Shown: positions 1 through 12,900 of the stretch, piece by piece | How positions within the stretch are numbered: position 1 is the first letter of the stretch | Layout of the letters: every line of letters starts with the position of its first letter | DNA from: Nemertoderma westbladi | Lineage: Eukaryota; Xenacoelomorpha; Nemertodermatida; Nemertodermatidae | Length of the DNA: 41,238 nucleotides | Direction: 5' to 3' | NCBI GenBank assembly: GCA_032718475.1 | Contig: JAUCBJ010009093.1 | Coordinates: forward strand, 1-41,238 | Notes under the pieces: model-generated | What the model saw: the letters and a program-made list of their open reading frames with translations, nothing else | Told to the model about the DNA's origin: nothing | Databases searched by the model: none | Position numbers and translations under genes: made by a program

Positions 1-866
1 ATTCCATGTATTTATTGATGATATATTAGTAAATCAATTACATTTACAGAGCGACTGAAACTTGTCTTGCAACGGATTAAGAAAGTAAATCTGAAGTTGA
101 AACAAAAGAAATGTATTAATAAGTTTAGTCAGATAGAAATAAAATATCTGAGACATGTTATTTCACGAAATGGGATTAGTCCTGATCCAGCAATAATATC
201 GAAAAAGTTATAAATTACCCTGAACCTCGAAATATAAAAGAAGTGTGAATCTTTCTTGGATTAACGTATTATTACCGGCGTTTCGTTGAAGGTTACGGAA
301 AAAATCGCAAAACCTTTATATAATTTGCTCCAAAAAATTACGCCTTTTGTTTGGACAAATTAAACACGGTTAGGATTTTGGGAACTAAAGAATCGACTTA
401 TCACTACACCGGTTTTACAATACCCGGACTTCAACAAGGAATTTGTACTTGAAACTGATGCAATTGGCAATGGTTTTGCCGCCATACTTTCACAGATTAG
501 CACCATTGACAACAAATTACACCTCATTATTGCTTATGCATCAAAACATATAAACAATGATCAACAGCAATATGATGCACCACACCTGGAGTTGTGGGCT
601 CTAAACTGGGCTTGTCAACATTTCCACCATTACTTGTATGGTCATTTGGCAACAATATTACATTTTTTATAATATATTGGTTCTACAGAGTGATGCTGGG
701 TTTTAGCACTATTAATTTGACATTTTTTTATTGCGAAATTAGATTCACTGAAAAATTCCATGAATAAACTTTGCGAGACATTCCTAAACTATTCTTTGAC
801 AACAAACCGTCTATCTATCTATTTTGAGTAAAAAAATGTGAAAATTAAAATGTAAGCCTTAAAACT
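1..866 (+). mobile_element. Truncated Ty3/gypsy pol fragment, copy 1
   Basis: This is a decayed piece of a gypsy-type pol. It starts at the catalytic reverse-transcriptase motif (FIDDIL, the Y/F-x-D-D box) and runs through the thumb region and RNase H (a TDA-x-G-N-G segment near 455-475, then an ASKHIN segment near 540) to about position 670. It matches 2205-3056 almost base for base. Compared with that copy it has a 1-bp loss just after the FIDD box (near position 33), a few extra bases near 116-120, and several stops, so it cannot be translated through. No integrase, LTR or primer-binding site follows. The non-coding tail from about 670 to 866 is shared with copy 2. The fragment is cut by the window start, so its true 5' end is unknown. 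Confidence 0.85.
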
Positions 867-1108
867 GAGTAAGTACTGTTATATTTATTCAAAAATATGA
901 AATTTCTTCAGTAAATGTGAGACTGTTGTAATCAGCTATTTTTTTAGTAAAAAATAATAATCTTACAGTATATATGTTTAAAACCAAACATCACCCTATA
1001 GAAACAATATTAACTTATATACTATTTACTTAAAATTATTCACAAACTTATTAACTGAAAACAGTACATAGCATATAGGCAACATTAAATTTAACATTCA
1101 TACCACCT
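867..1108. other. AT-rich spacer, no gene seen
   Basis: AT-rich sequence between the end of the first gypsy fragment and the LINE remnant. I see no open frame, repeat or structured motif that I can support. Confidence 0.5.
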
Positions 1109-1342
1109 GTATCAACCACCCTCCGTAAACGCAGATTAAGATTCAGCGGGCACTGCTGGCGAAGTAAAGACGAGGTCAAACCAGATCTACTTCTCTAGCA
1201 ACCAACTCTTGGAAAGCGTAGTCGTGGATGACCGGCCATAACATATATAGATCAACTTGAAAGGGATACTGAACTTGGGAGAAACGAAATTGTGACAAAT
1301 ATGGAGAATTGGGAAGCCTGGAAGGATCTCATTTCCACTGTA
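1109..1342 (+). pseudogene. 3' end of a LINE (non-LTR retrotransposon) ORF2, degenerate
   Basis: One frame reads as the conserved C-terminal tail of many invertebrate endonuclease/reverse-transcriptase proteins: RRLRFSGHCWRSKDE, then a GKRSRG segment, then ITYIDQLERDT and MENWEAWKDLIS. Two in-frame stops interrupt it: TAG at 1196-1198, where the family usually has Trp, and TGA at 1229-1231, where it usually has Arg. No finger, palm or endonuclease domain is present, so this is a 5'-truncated, dead copy, as is usual for LINE insertions. Family recognition is from memory of the motif pattern; the clade is not resolved. Confidence 0.75.
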
Positions 1343-1349
1343 GTAGTAG

Positions 1350-2870
1350 TATCACAGATTCGGTACACGAAGCTGAATCTGATGGTTATAGCATGCTCGG
1401 TGTACTAAATTTAGATTCTTTACATAAGTCAATACCAGGGGGGATTGATAATAGGCCAATGTACAAAAATTGAGAACATTGGATCTATCTTTGAATGATA
1501 ACAAAAATGAAGAGGAAACAATAATTGAGATAGGAGAAAGTAATGTTTCATTGGTTACTGATGTCAATGAGAGACATAATATTATACAGGAGCAAGTTGA
1601 TCTATCAGATACAGACCTAACCATAAAAGAGAAAGAAAAATTGCTTAATGTACAGCAATTTACTGTATTAAAAGAATACAATGAAGTGCTTCAACTATCA
1701 GATGATGAGCTTGGTAGAACGGAATTAGCAGAACATTCAATCGATACTGGTACTAATATTGCAATTAAGAGAACACCTCACACTCTTTAAAACAGTAATT
1801 GCCAATGAAATTGACAAAACGGTGAAATTCAGTATTATACAACCATCACAAAGTCCCTTGTCTTCTCCTGTACTATTAGCTAAGAAGTCAGATGGCACTC
1901 CACACTTTTGTGTCGATTACAGGAAGCTGAACAGTATCACTGTTAAGGATAACTACCCACTACCACATATTGATGATATATTAGACGATTTACAGCCCTC
2001 GAAATATATCTCAACACTTGATTTGGCTACCGGCTATTGACAGATCCCAATGTCATATAGAGACATTTCTAAACCAACATTTAATTGTTGCTCTGGATTT
2101 TATGAATTCATAGTACTTGTCTTCGGATTATGTAACGCACCAGCTACTTTCCAACGAACTATGGAGAAATTATTGAACAGCATTTCAACTGAAGAAGATA
2201 AACAATTCCATGTATTTATTGATGATATATTAGTAAAATCAATTACATTTACAGAGCGACTGAAACTTGTCTTACAACGGATTAAGAAAGTAAATCTGAA
2301 GTTGAAACAAAAGAAATGTAAGTTTAGTCAGATAGAAATAAAATATCTGGGACATGTTATTTCACAAAATGGGATTAGTCCTGTTCCAGCAATAATATCG
2401 AAAAAGTTCTAAATTACCCTGAACCTCGAAATATAAAAGAAGAGTGAATGTTTCTTGGATTAACGTATTATTACCGGCGTTTCGTTGAAGGTTACGGAAA
2501 AATCGCAAAACCTTTATATAATTTAATCCAAAAAATTACGCTTTTTGTTTGGACAAATTAAACACGGTTAGGATTTTGGGAACTAAATAATCGACTTATC
2601 ACTACACCGGTTTTACAATACCCGCACTTCAACAAAGAATTTGTACTTGAAACTGATGCAAGTGGCAATGGTTTTACCGCCATACTTTCACAGATTAGCA
2701 CCATTGACAACAAATTACATCTCATTATTGCTTATGCATCAAAACATATAAACAATGATCAACAGCAATATGATGTACCACACTTGGAGTTGTGGGCTCT
2801 AAACTGGGCTTGTCAACATTTCCACCATTACTTGTATGGTCGTTTGGTAACAATATTAAATTTTTTATAA
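1350..2870 (+). pseudogene. Ty3/gypsy pol pseudogene, copy 2 (linker, RT, RNase H)
   Basis: The order is that of a gypsy pol. There is a linker with LSDDELGRTELAEHSIDTG (about 1705-1755), then RT with YRKLN, LDLATGY, FGLCNAPATFQRTME and the catalytic FIDDIL, then KYLGHVIS, and then RNase H with TDASGNG near 2655-2675. Breaks: a frameshift around 1760-1790 moves the linker frame into the RT frame; a TGA at 2038-2040 sits where the RT motif normally has Trp; another frameshift with a stop is near 2405-2412; a TGA follows near 2445, and further stops fall before RNase H. The frame ends at 2868-2870, without integrase. Gag, protease and LTRs are not recognisable. The product would be inactive. 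This copy extends about 0.85 kb further 5' than copy 1. Confidence 0.88.
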
Positions 2871-3056
2871 TATATTGTTTCTACAGAGTGATGCTGGGTT
2901 TTAGCACTATTAATTTGACATTTTTTTATTGCGATATTAGATTCACTAAAAAATTCCATGAATAAACTTTGCGAGACATTCCTCAACTATTATTTGACAA
3001 CAAACTGTCTATCTATCTATTTGGAGTAAAAATGTGAAAATTAACATGTATTATGA
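2205..3056 (+). repeat. Second copy of the 0.86-kb gypsy-plus-tail segment
   Basis: The segment aligns with 1-866 at an offset of 2204, with scattered substitutions and small indels. The match continues past the end of coding sequence (about 2870) through roughly 180 bp of non-coding tail and stops in both copies just after a GTGAAAATTAA stretch. Sharing the same 3' breakpoint means either that the truncated element was copied together with its flank or that the tail is the true 3' end of a non-autonomous element family. Confidence 0.85.
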
Positions 3057-3909
3057 TCAAGTGAGATATTGTTATGATTATAAAAGCTAGTATGTTTGTT
3101 TAGTTAATAAAATAATAATAAGGTTATGAAGTCATATTATAAGATTATAAGGTTATCATTCCATAATCGATACGCAAATAGTATGTTACAACTGGAAATA
3201 CAAGTGTTATCGGATGAATGGTTGGTTGTATGGATAGGAAATACGTGAAAGAATATGAATCATAGGGTTGTGTGTGTGTGTAATAATCAATAATTATTAT
3301 AATAAAAACGCACAGTATATAATGTTAGTGGTGGTGGTGGTGGTAGCCTTTCAATATGGCACAGATGCTGCGGGATCGGTTAGCTTGAGTAACTACTATG
3401 GAAATGTTGTTCGTATACGTGTAGCTGGAACAACGTGGCGGAATTTCAACACGTATCATAATAGCGTTGGGGTAGGCAGGCCGCTTGGTTGGTTGGATTG
3501 ATTGGTTTGGCGACAGCCGTCGAGGAGTAGCCGTGCGTGGCTAGCGACGGTGGTGGTGGTGGTGAGTTGGCAATCGATTCGATATAATAGCGTAGTGGGG
3601 GCTAGCCATGCGATGAGAAGTTAGGTTATGCGAAGATGAATATGCGATGGTTGGTTGATGCAACGACGCGAATCAATACTCGCGGGTGGTAACAGTTGTC
3701 GAGTAAGGCAGGCATCGCGAGGTTAGGCTACGCGTAGGTGATAAGCAACGATTGGTTGAAGGCAACGACGCGAATCAATATTGATGGTGACAGATGGTCA
3801 TTAAACACCACGATTTAGCACCGGAATTTGGAATTTTTTAATTGCCTCCGAGATGCGAGCCGTAGCCCAAGCTAGGGAGGAGATATGGAGGACCTATGCT
3901 TCTCCTACT
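3057..3909. other. Non-genic spacer with 102-bp duplication
   Basis: No supported gene. The stretch contains a short TG run (3270-3281), GTG-triplet runs (3327-3345 and 3549-3561), and two diverged copies of a segment of about 102 bp starting near 3617 and 3719. The copies share GTTAGG and the 20-mer GCAACGACGCGAATCAATAT with small changes. A 77-codon open frame at 3268-3501 has a hydrophobic Val run that comes only from the GTG microsatellite, so I do not call it. The large satellite begins abruptly at about 3910. Confidence 0.5.
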
Positions 3910-5529
3910 ACTTATGGGCTGTTTATCAGCACCGAAGGTTGGTTGGGTAACTCCTTATATGGGCTGTTTATCAGCACCGAAAGTTGGTTGGGTAACTCCT
4001 TATATGGGCTGTTTAACACCAGTTGGTTGGGTAACTCCTTATATGGGCTGTTTATCAGCACCGAAGGTTGGTTGGGTAACTCCTTATATGGGCTGTTTAT
4101 CAGCACCGAAGGTTGGTTGGGTAACTCCTTATATGGGCTGTTTAACACCAGTTGGTCGGGTAACTCCTTATGGGCTGTTTATCAGCACCGGAGGTTGGTT
4201 GGGTAACTCCTTATATGGGCTGTTTATCAGCACCGAAGGTTGGTTGGGTAACTCCTTATATGGGCTGTTTAACACCAGTTGGTTGGGTAACTCCTTATAT
4301 GGGCTGTTTATCAGCACCGAAGGTTGGTTGGGTAACTCCTTATATGGGTTGTTTATCAGCACCGAAGGTTGGTTGGGTAACTCCTTATATGGGCTGTTTA
4401 TCAGCACCGAAGGTTGGTTGGGTAACTCCTTATATGGGCTGTTTATCAGCACCGAAGGTTGGTTGGGTAACTCCTTATATGGGCTGTTTATCAGCACCGA
4501 AGGTTGGTTGGGTAACTCCTTATATGGGCTGTTTATCAGCACCGAAGGTTGGTTGGGTAACTCCTTATATGGGCTGTTTATCAGCACCGAGGTTGGTTGG
4601 GTAACTCCTTATATGGGCTGTTTAACACCAGTTGGTTGGGTAACTCCTTATATGGGCTGTTTATCAGCACCGAAGGTTGGTTGGGTAACTCCTTATATGG
4701 GCTGTTTATCAGCACCGAAGGTTGGTTGGGTAACTCCTTATATGGGCTGTTTACAGCACCGAAGGTTGGTTGGGTAACTCCTTATATGGGCTGTTTATCA
4801 GCACCGAAGGTTGGTTGGGTAACTCCTTATATGGGCTGTTTATCAGCACCGAAGGTTGGTTGGGTAACTCCTTATATGGGCTGTTTATCAGCACCGAAGG
4901 TTGGTTGGGTAACTCCTTATATGGGCTGTTTATCAGCACCGAAGGTTGGTTGGGTAACTCCTTATATGGGCTGTTTATCAGCACCGAAGGTTGGTTGGGT
5001 AACTCCTTATATGGGCTGTTTACAGCACCGAGTTGGTTCGGGTAACTCCTTATATGGGCTGTTTATCAGCACCGAAGGTTGGTTGGGTAACTCCTTATAT
5101 GGGCTGTTTATCAGCACCGAAGGTTGGTTGGGTAACTCCTTATATGGGCTGTTTAACACCAGTTGGTTGGGTAACTCCTTATATGGGCTGTTTATCAGCA
5201 CCGAAGGTTGGTTGGGTAACTCCTTATATGGGCTGTTTATCAGCACCGAAGGTTGGTTGGGTAACTCCTTATATGGGCTGTTTATCAGCACCGAAGGTTG
5301 GTTGGGTAACTCCTTATATGGGCTGTTTAACACCAGTTGGTCGGGTAACTCCTTATGGGCTGTTTATCAGCACCGAAGGTTGGTTGGGTAACTCCTTATA
5401 TGGGCTGTTTATCAGCACCGAAGGTTGGTCGGGTAACTCCTTTTATGGGCTGTTTATCAGCACCGAAGGTTGGTTGGGTAACTCCTTATATGGGCTGTTT
5501 AACACCAGTTGGTCGGGTAACTCCTTATG

Positions 5530-8500
5530 GGCTGTTTATCAGCACCGAAGGTTGGTTGGGTAACTCCTTATATGGGCTGTTTAACAGCACCAAAGGTTGG
5601 TTGGGTAACTCCTTTTATGGGCTGTTTATCAGCACCGAAGGTTGGTTGGGTAACTCCTTATATGGGCTGTTTAACACCAGTTGGTCGGGTAACTCCTTAT
5701 GGGCTGTTTATCAGCACCGAAGGTTGGTTGGGTAACTCCTTATATGGGCTGTTTAACAGCACCGAAGGTTGGTTGGGTAACTCCTTATATGGGCTGTTTA
5801 TCAGCACCGAAGGTTGGTTGGGTAACTCCTTATATGGGCTGTTTAACAGCACCGAAGGTTGGTTGGGTAACTCCTTTTATGGGCTGTTTATCAGCACCGA
5901 AGGTTGGTTGGGTAACTCCTTATATGGGCTGTTTAACAGCACCGAAGGTTGGTTGGGTAACTCCTTATATGGGCTGTTTATCAGCACCGAAGGTTGGTTG
6001 GGTAACTCCTTATATGGGCTGTTTATCAGCACCGAAGGTTGGTTGGGTAACTCCTTATATGGGCTGTTTATCAGCACCGAAGGTTGGTTGGGTAACTCCT
6101 TATATGGGCTGTTTATCGGCACCGAGTTGGTTGGTTAACTCCTTATATGGGCTGTTTAACACCAGTTGGTCGGGTAACTCCTTATGGGCTGTTTATCAGC
6201 ACCGAAGGTTGGTTGGGTAACTCCTTATATGGGCTGTTTAACAGCACCGAAGGTTGGTTGGGTAACTCCTTATATGGGCTGTTTATCAGCACCGAAGGTT
6301 GGTTGGGTAACTCCTTATATGGGCTGTTTATCAGCACCGAAGGTTGGTTGGGTAACTCCTTTTATGGGCTGTTTAACAGCACCGAAGGTTGGTTGGGTAA
6401 CTCCTTATATGGGCTGTTTATCAGCACCGAAGGTTGGTTGGGTAACTCCTTATATGGGCTGTTTATCAGCACCGAAGGTTGGTTGGGTAACTCCTTTTAT
6501 GGGCTGTTTAACAGCACCGAAGGTTGGTTGGGTAACTCCTTATATGGGCTGTTTATCAGCACCGAAGGTTGGTTGGGTAACTCCTTATATGGGCTGTTTA
6601 TCAGCACCGAAGGTTGGTTGGGTAACTCCTTATATGGGCTGTTTATCAGCACCGAAGGTTGGTTGGGTAACTCCTTATATGGGCTGTTTATCGGCACCGA
6701 GTTGGTTGGTTAACTCCTTATATGGGCTGTTTAACAGCACCGAAGGTTGGTTGGGTAACTCCTTATATGGGCTGTTTATCAGCACCGAAGGTTGGTTGGG
6801 TAACTCCTTATATGGGCTGTTTATCAGCACCGAAGGTTGGTTGGGTAACTCCTTTTATGGGCTGTTTAACAGCACCGAAGGTTGGTTGGGTAACTCCTTA
6901 TATGGGCTGTTTATCAGCACCGAAGGTTGGTTGGGTAACTCCTTATATGGGCTGTTTATCAGCACCGAAGGTTGGTTGGGTAACTCCTTATATGGGCTGT
7001 TTATCAGCACCGAAGGTTGGTTGGGTAACTCCTTATATGGGCTGTTTATCAGCACCGAAGGTTGGTTGGGTAACTCCTTATATGGGCTGTTTATCAGCAC
7101 CGAAGGTTGGTTGGGTAACTCCTTTTATGGGCTGTTTAACAGCACCGAAGGTTGGTTGGGTAACTCCTTATATGGGCTGTTTATCAGCACCGAAGGTTGG
7201 TTGGGTAACTCCTTATATGGGCTGTTTATCAGCACCGAAGGTTGGTTGGGTAACTCCTTATATGGGTTGTTTAACGCCAGTTGGTCGGGTAACTCCTTAT
7301 GGGCTGTTTATCAGCACCGAAGGTTGGTTGGGTAACTCCTTTTATGGGCTGTTTATCAGCACCGAAGGTTGGTTGGGTAACTCCTTATATGGGCTGTTTA
7401 ACACCAGTTGGTCGGGTAACTCCTTATGGGCTGTTTATCAGCACCGAAGGTTGGTTGGGTAACTCCTTATATGGGCTGTTTAACAGCACCGAAGGTTGGT
7501 TGGGTAACTCCTTATATGGGCTGTTTATCAGCACCGAAGGTTGGTTGGGTAACTCCTTATATGGGCTGTTTAACAGCACCGAAGGTTGGTTGGGTAACTC
7601 CTTTTATGGGCTGTTTATCAGCACCGAAGGTTGGTTGGGTAACTCCTTATATGGGCTGTTTAACAGCACCGAAGGTTGGTTGGGTAACTCCTTATATGGG
7701 CTGTTTAACAGCACCGAAGGTTGGTTGGGTAACTCCTTATATGGGCTGTTTAACAGCACCGAAGGTTGGTTGGGTAACTCCTTATATGGGCTGTTTAACA
7801 CCAGTTGGTCGGGTAACTCCTTATATGGGCTGTTTAACAGCACCGAAGGTTGGTTGGGTAACTCCTTATATGGGCTGTTTAACAGCAGCGAAGGTTGGTT
7901 GGGTAACTCCTTATATGTGTTGTTTAACAGCACCGAAGGTTGGTTGGGTAACTCCTTATATGGGCTGTTTATCAGCACCGAAGGTTGGTTGGGTAACTCC
8001 TTATATGGGCTGTTTAACACCAGTTGGTCGGGTAACTCCTTATATGGGCTGTTTAACAGCACCGAAGGTTGGTTGGGTAACTCCTTATATGGTCTGTTTA
8101 ACAGCACCGAAGGTTGGTTGGGTAACTCCTTATATGTGTTGTTTAACAGCACCGAAGGTTGGTTGGGTAACTCCTTATATGGGCTGTTTATCAGCACCAA
8201 AGGTTGGTTGGGTAACTCCTTATATGGGCTGTTTAACAGCACCGAAGGTTGGTTGGGTAACTCCTTATATGTGTTGTTTAACAGCACCGAAGGTTGGTTG
8301 GGTAACTCCTTATATGGGCTGTTTAACAGCACCGAAGGTTGGTTGGGTAACTCCTTATATGTGTTGTTTAACAGCACCGAAGGTTGGTTGGGTAACTCCT
8401 TATATGGGCTGTTTATCAGCACCGAAGGTTGGTCGGGTAACTCCTTATATGTGTTGTTTAACAGCACCGAAGGTTGGTTGGGTAACTCCTTATATGGGCT

Positions 8501-9981
8501 GTTTATCAGCACCGAAGGTTGGTTGGGTAACTCCTTATATGGGCTGTTTACAGCACCGAAGGTTGGTTGGGTAACTCCTTATATGGGCTGTTTAACAGCA
8601 CCGAAGGTTGGTTGGGTAACTCCTTATATGGGCTGTTTATCAGCACCGAGTTGGTCGGGTAACTCCTTATATGGGCTGTTTATCAGCACCGAGTTGGTCG
8701 GGTAACTCCTTATATGGGCTGTTTAACACCAGTTGGTTGGGTAACTCCTTATATGGGCTGTTTAACACCAGTTGGTTGGGTAACTCCTTATATGGGCTGT
8801 TTATCAGCACCGAAGGTTGGTTCGGTAACTCCTTATATGGGCTGTTTAACACCAGTTGGTTGGGTAACTCCTTATTTGGGCTGTTTAACACCAGTTGGTT
8901 CGGTAACTCCTTATATGGGCTGTTTAACACCAGTTGGTTGGGTAACTCCTTATATGGGCTGTTTATCAGCACCGAAGGTTGGTTGGGTAACTCCTTATAT
9001 GGGCTGTTTATCAGCACCGAAGGTTGGTTGGGTAACTCCTTATATGGGCTGTTTATCAGCACCGAAGGTTGGTTGGGTAACTCCTTATATGGGTTGTTTA
9101 TCAGCACCGAGTTGGTTGGGTAACTCCTTATATGGGCTGTTTAACACCAGTTGGTTGGGTAACTCCTTATATGGGCTGTTTAGCAGCACCGAAGGTTGGT
9201 TGGGTAACTCCTTATATGGGCTGTTTATCAGCACCGAAGGTTGGTTGGGTAACTCCTTATATAGGCTGTGTGACAGCACCGAAGGTTGGTTGGGTAACTC
9301 CTTATATGGGCTGTTTAGCAGCACCGAAGGTTGGTTGGGTAACTCCTTAAGGGTTGTTTATCAGCAGCGAAGGTTGGTTGGGTAACTCCTTATATGGGCT
9401 GTTTATCAGCACCGAAGGTTGGTTGGGTAACTTCTTATATGGGCTGTTTATCAGCACCGAAGGTTGGTTGGGTAACTCCTTATATGGGCTGTTTATCAGC
9501 ACCGAAGGTTGGTTGGGTAACTCCTTATATGGGTTGTTTATCAGCACCGAGTTGGTTGGGTAACTCCTTATATGGGCTGTTTAACACCAGTTGGTTGGGT
9601 AACTCCTTATATGGGCTGTTTAGCAGCACCGAAGGTTGGTTGGGTAACTCCTTATATGGGCTGTTTATCAGCACCGAAGGTTGGTCGGGTACCTCCTTAT
9701 ATGGGCTGTTTATCAGCACCGAAGGTTGCTTGGGTAACTCCTTATATGGGCTGTTTAACAGCAGTTGGTTGGATAACTCCTTATATAGGCTGTTTAACAG
9801 CACCGAAGGTTGGTTGGGTAACTCCTTATATGGGCTGTTTAACACCAGTTGGTTGGGTAACTCCTTATATGGGCTGTTTAACACCAGTTGGTTGGGTAAC
9901 TCCTTATATAGGCTGTTTATCAGCACCGAAGGTTGGTTGGGTAACTCCCTATATGGGCTGTTTATCAGCACAGAATGTTGA
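5530..9981. repeat. Higher-order satellite block A
   Basis: First of three near-identical higher-order copies. The monomer-variant order of this block recurs 4511 bp downstream: features at 5699 and 6184 reappear at 10210 and 10695, and again at 15790 and 16275. A 383-codon stretch beginning at 6184 is identical in translation to the one at 16275 and differs by one residue from that at 10695. The block ends at the marker ATGTTGATTGGGTAACTCC, just before the next copy starts. Confidence 0.85.
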
Positions 9982-12900
9982 TTGGGTAACTCCTTCTATG
10001 GGCTGTTTAACACCAGTTGGTTGGGTAACTCCTTATATGGGCTGTTTATCAGCACCGAAGGTTGGTCGGGTAACTCCTTATATGGGCTGTTTAACAGCAC
10101 CGAAGGTTGGTTGGGTAACTCCTTTTATGGGCTGTTTATCAGCACCGAAGGTTGGTTGGGTAACTCCTTATATGGGCTGTTTAACACCAGTTGGTCGGGT
10201 AACTCCTATATGGGCTGTTTATCAGCACCGAAGGTTGGTTGGGTAACTCCTTATATGGGCTGTTTAACAGCACCGAAGGTTGGTTGGGTAACTCCTTATA
10301 TGGGCTGTTTATCAGCACCGAAGGTTGGTTGGGTAACTCCTTATATGGGCTGTTTAACAGCACCGAAGGTTGGTTGGGTAACTCCTTTTATGGGCTGTTT
10401 ATCAGCACCGAAGGTTGGTTGGGTAACTCCTTATATGGGCTGTTTAACAGCACCGAAGGTTGGTTGGGTAACTCCTTATATGGGCTGTTTATCAGCACCG
10501 AAGGTTGGTTGGGTAACTCCTTATATGGGCTGTTTATCAGCACCGAAGGTTGGTTGGGTAACTCCTTATATGGGCTGTTTATCAGCACCGAAGGTTGGTT
10601 GGGTAACTCCTTATATGGGCTGTTTATCGGCACCGAGTTGGTTGGTTAACTCCTTATATGGGCTGTTTAACACCAGTTGGTCGGGTAACTCCTTATGGGC
10701 TGTTTATCAGCACCGAAGGTTGGTTGGGTAACTCCTTATATGGGCTGTTTAACAGCACCGAAGGTTGGTTGGGTAACTCCTTATATGGGCTGTTTATCAG
10801 CACCGAAGGTTGGTTGGGTAACTCCTTATATGGGCTGTTTATCAGCACCGAAGGTTGGTTGGGTAACTCCTTTTATGGGCTGTTTAACAGCACCGAAGGT
10901 TGGTTGGGTAACTCCTTATATGGGCTGTTTATCAGCACCGAAGGTTGGTTGGGTAACTCCTTATATGGGCTGTTTATCAGCACCGAAGGTTGGTTGGGTA
11001 ACTCCTTTTATGGGCTGTTTAACAGCACCGAAGGTTGGTTGGGTAACTCCTTATATGGGCTGTTTATCAGCACCGAAGGTTGGTTGGGTAACTCCTTATA
11101 TGGGCTGTTTATCAGCACCGAAGGTTGGTTGGGTAACTCCTTATATGGGCTGTTTATCAGCACCGAAGGTTGGTTGGGTAACTCCTTATATGGGCTGTTT
11201 ATCGGCACCGAGTTGGTTGGTTAACTCCTTATATGGGCTGTTTAACAGCACCGAAGGTTGGTTGGGTAACTCCTTATATGGGCTGTTTATCAGCACCGAA
11301 GGTTGGTTGGGTAACTCCTTATATGGGCTGTTTATCAGCACCGAAGGTTGGTTGGGTAACTCCTTTTATGGGCTGTTTAACAGCACCGAAGGTTGGTTGG
11401 GTAACTCCTTATATGGGCTGTTTATCAGCACCGAAGGTTGGTTGGGTAACTCCTTATATGGGCTGTTTATCAGCACCGAAGGTTGGTTGGGTAACTCCTT
11501 ATATGGGCTGTTTATCAGCACCGAAGGTTGGTTGGGTAACTCCTTATATGGGCTGTTTATCAGCACCGAAGGTTGGTTGGGTAACTCCTTATATGGGCTG
11601 TTTATCAGCACCGAAGGTTGGTTGGGTAACACCTTTTATGGGCTGTTTAACAGCACCGAAGGTTGGTTGGGTAACTCCTTATATGGGCTGTTTATCAGCA
11701 CCGAAGGTTGGTTGGGTAACTCCTTATATGGGCTGTTTATCAGCACCGAAGGTTGGTTGGGTAACTCCTTATATGGGTTGTTTAACGCCAGTTGGTCGGG
11801 TAACTCCTTATGGGCTGTTTATCAGCACCGAAGGTTGGTTGGGTAACTCCTTTTATGGGCTGTTTATCAGCACCGAAGGTTGGTTGGGTAACTCCTTATA
11901 TGGGCTGTTTAACACCAGTTGGTCGGGTAACTCCTTATGGGCTGTTTATCAGCACCGAAGGTTGGTTGGGTAACTCCTTATATGGGCTGTTTAACAGCAC
12001 CGAAGGTTGGTTGGGTAACTCCTTATATGGGCTGTTTATCAGCACCGAAGGTTGGTTGGGTAACTCCTTATATGGGCTGTTTAACAGCACCGAAGGTTGG
12101 TTGGGTAACTCCTTTTATGGGCTGTTTATCAGCACCGAAGGTTGGTTGGGTAACTCCTTATATGGGCTGTTTAACAGCACCGAAGGTTGGTTGGGTAACT
12201 CCTTATATGGGCTGTTTAACAGCACCGAAGGTTGGTTGGGTAACTCCTTATATGGGCTGTTTAACAGCACCGAAGGTTGGTTGGGTAACTCCTTATATGG
12301 GCTGTTTAACACCAGTTGGTCGGGTAACTCCTTATATGGGCTGTTTAACAGCACCGAAGGTTGGTTGGGTAACTCCTTATATGGGCTGTTTAACAGCAGC
12401 GAAGGTTGGTTGGGTAACTCCTTATATGTGTTGTTTAACAGCACCGAAGGTTGGTTGGGTAACTCCTTATATGGGCTGTTTATCAGCACCGAAGGTTGGT
12501 TGGGTAACTCCTTATATGGGCTGTTTAACACCAGTTGGTCGGGTAACTCCTTATATGGGCTGTTTAACAGCACCGAAGGTTGGTTGGGTAACTCCTTATA
12601 TGGTCTGTTTAACAGCACCGAAGGTTGGTTGGGTAACTCCTTATATGTGTTGTTTAACAGCACCGAAGGTTGGTTGGGTAACTCCTTATATGGGCTGTTT
12701 ATCAGCACCAAAGGTTGGTTGGGTAACTCCTTATATGGGCTGTTTAACAGCACCGAAGGTTGGTTGGGTAACTCCTTATATGTGTTGTTTAACAGCACCG
12801 AAGGTTGGTTGGGTAACTCCTTATATGGGCTGTTTAACAGCACCGAAGGTTGGTTGGGTAACTCCTTATATGTGTTGTTTAACAGCACCGAAGGTTGGTT

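Noticed and set aside
1352-1681. 109-codon minus-strand open frame
   Set aside because: Antisense shadow of the gypsy linker/RT sequence on the plus strand.
3268-3501. 77-codon frame with a Val run that could pass for a signal peptide
   Set aside because: The hydrophobic stretch is a GTG microsatellite; there is no similarity, splice context or domain.
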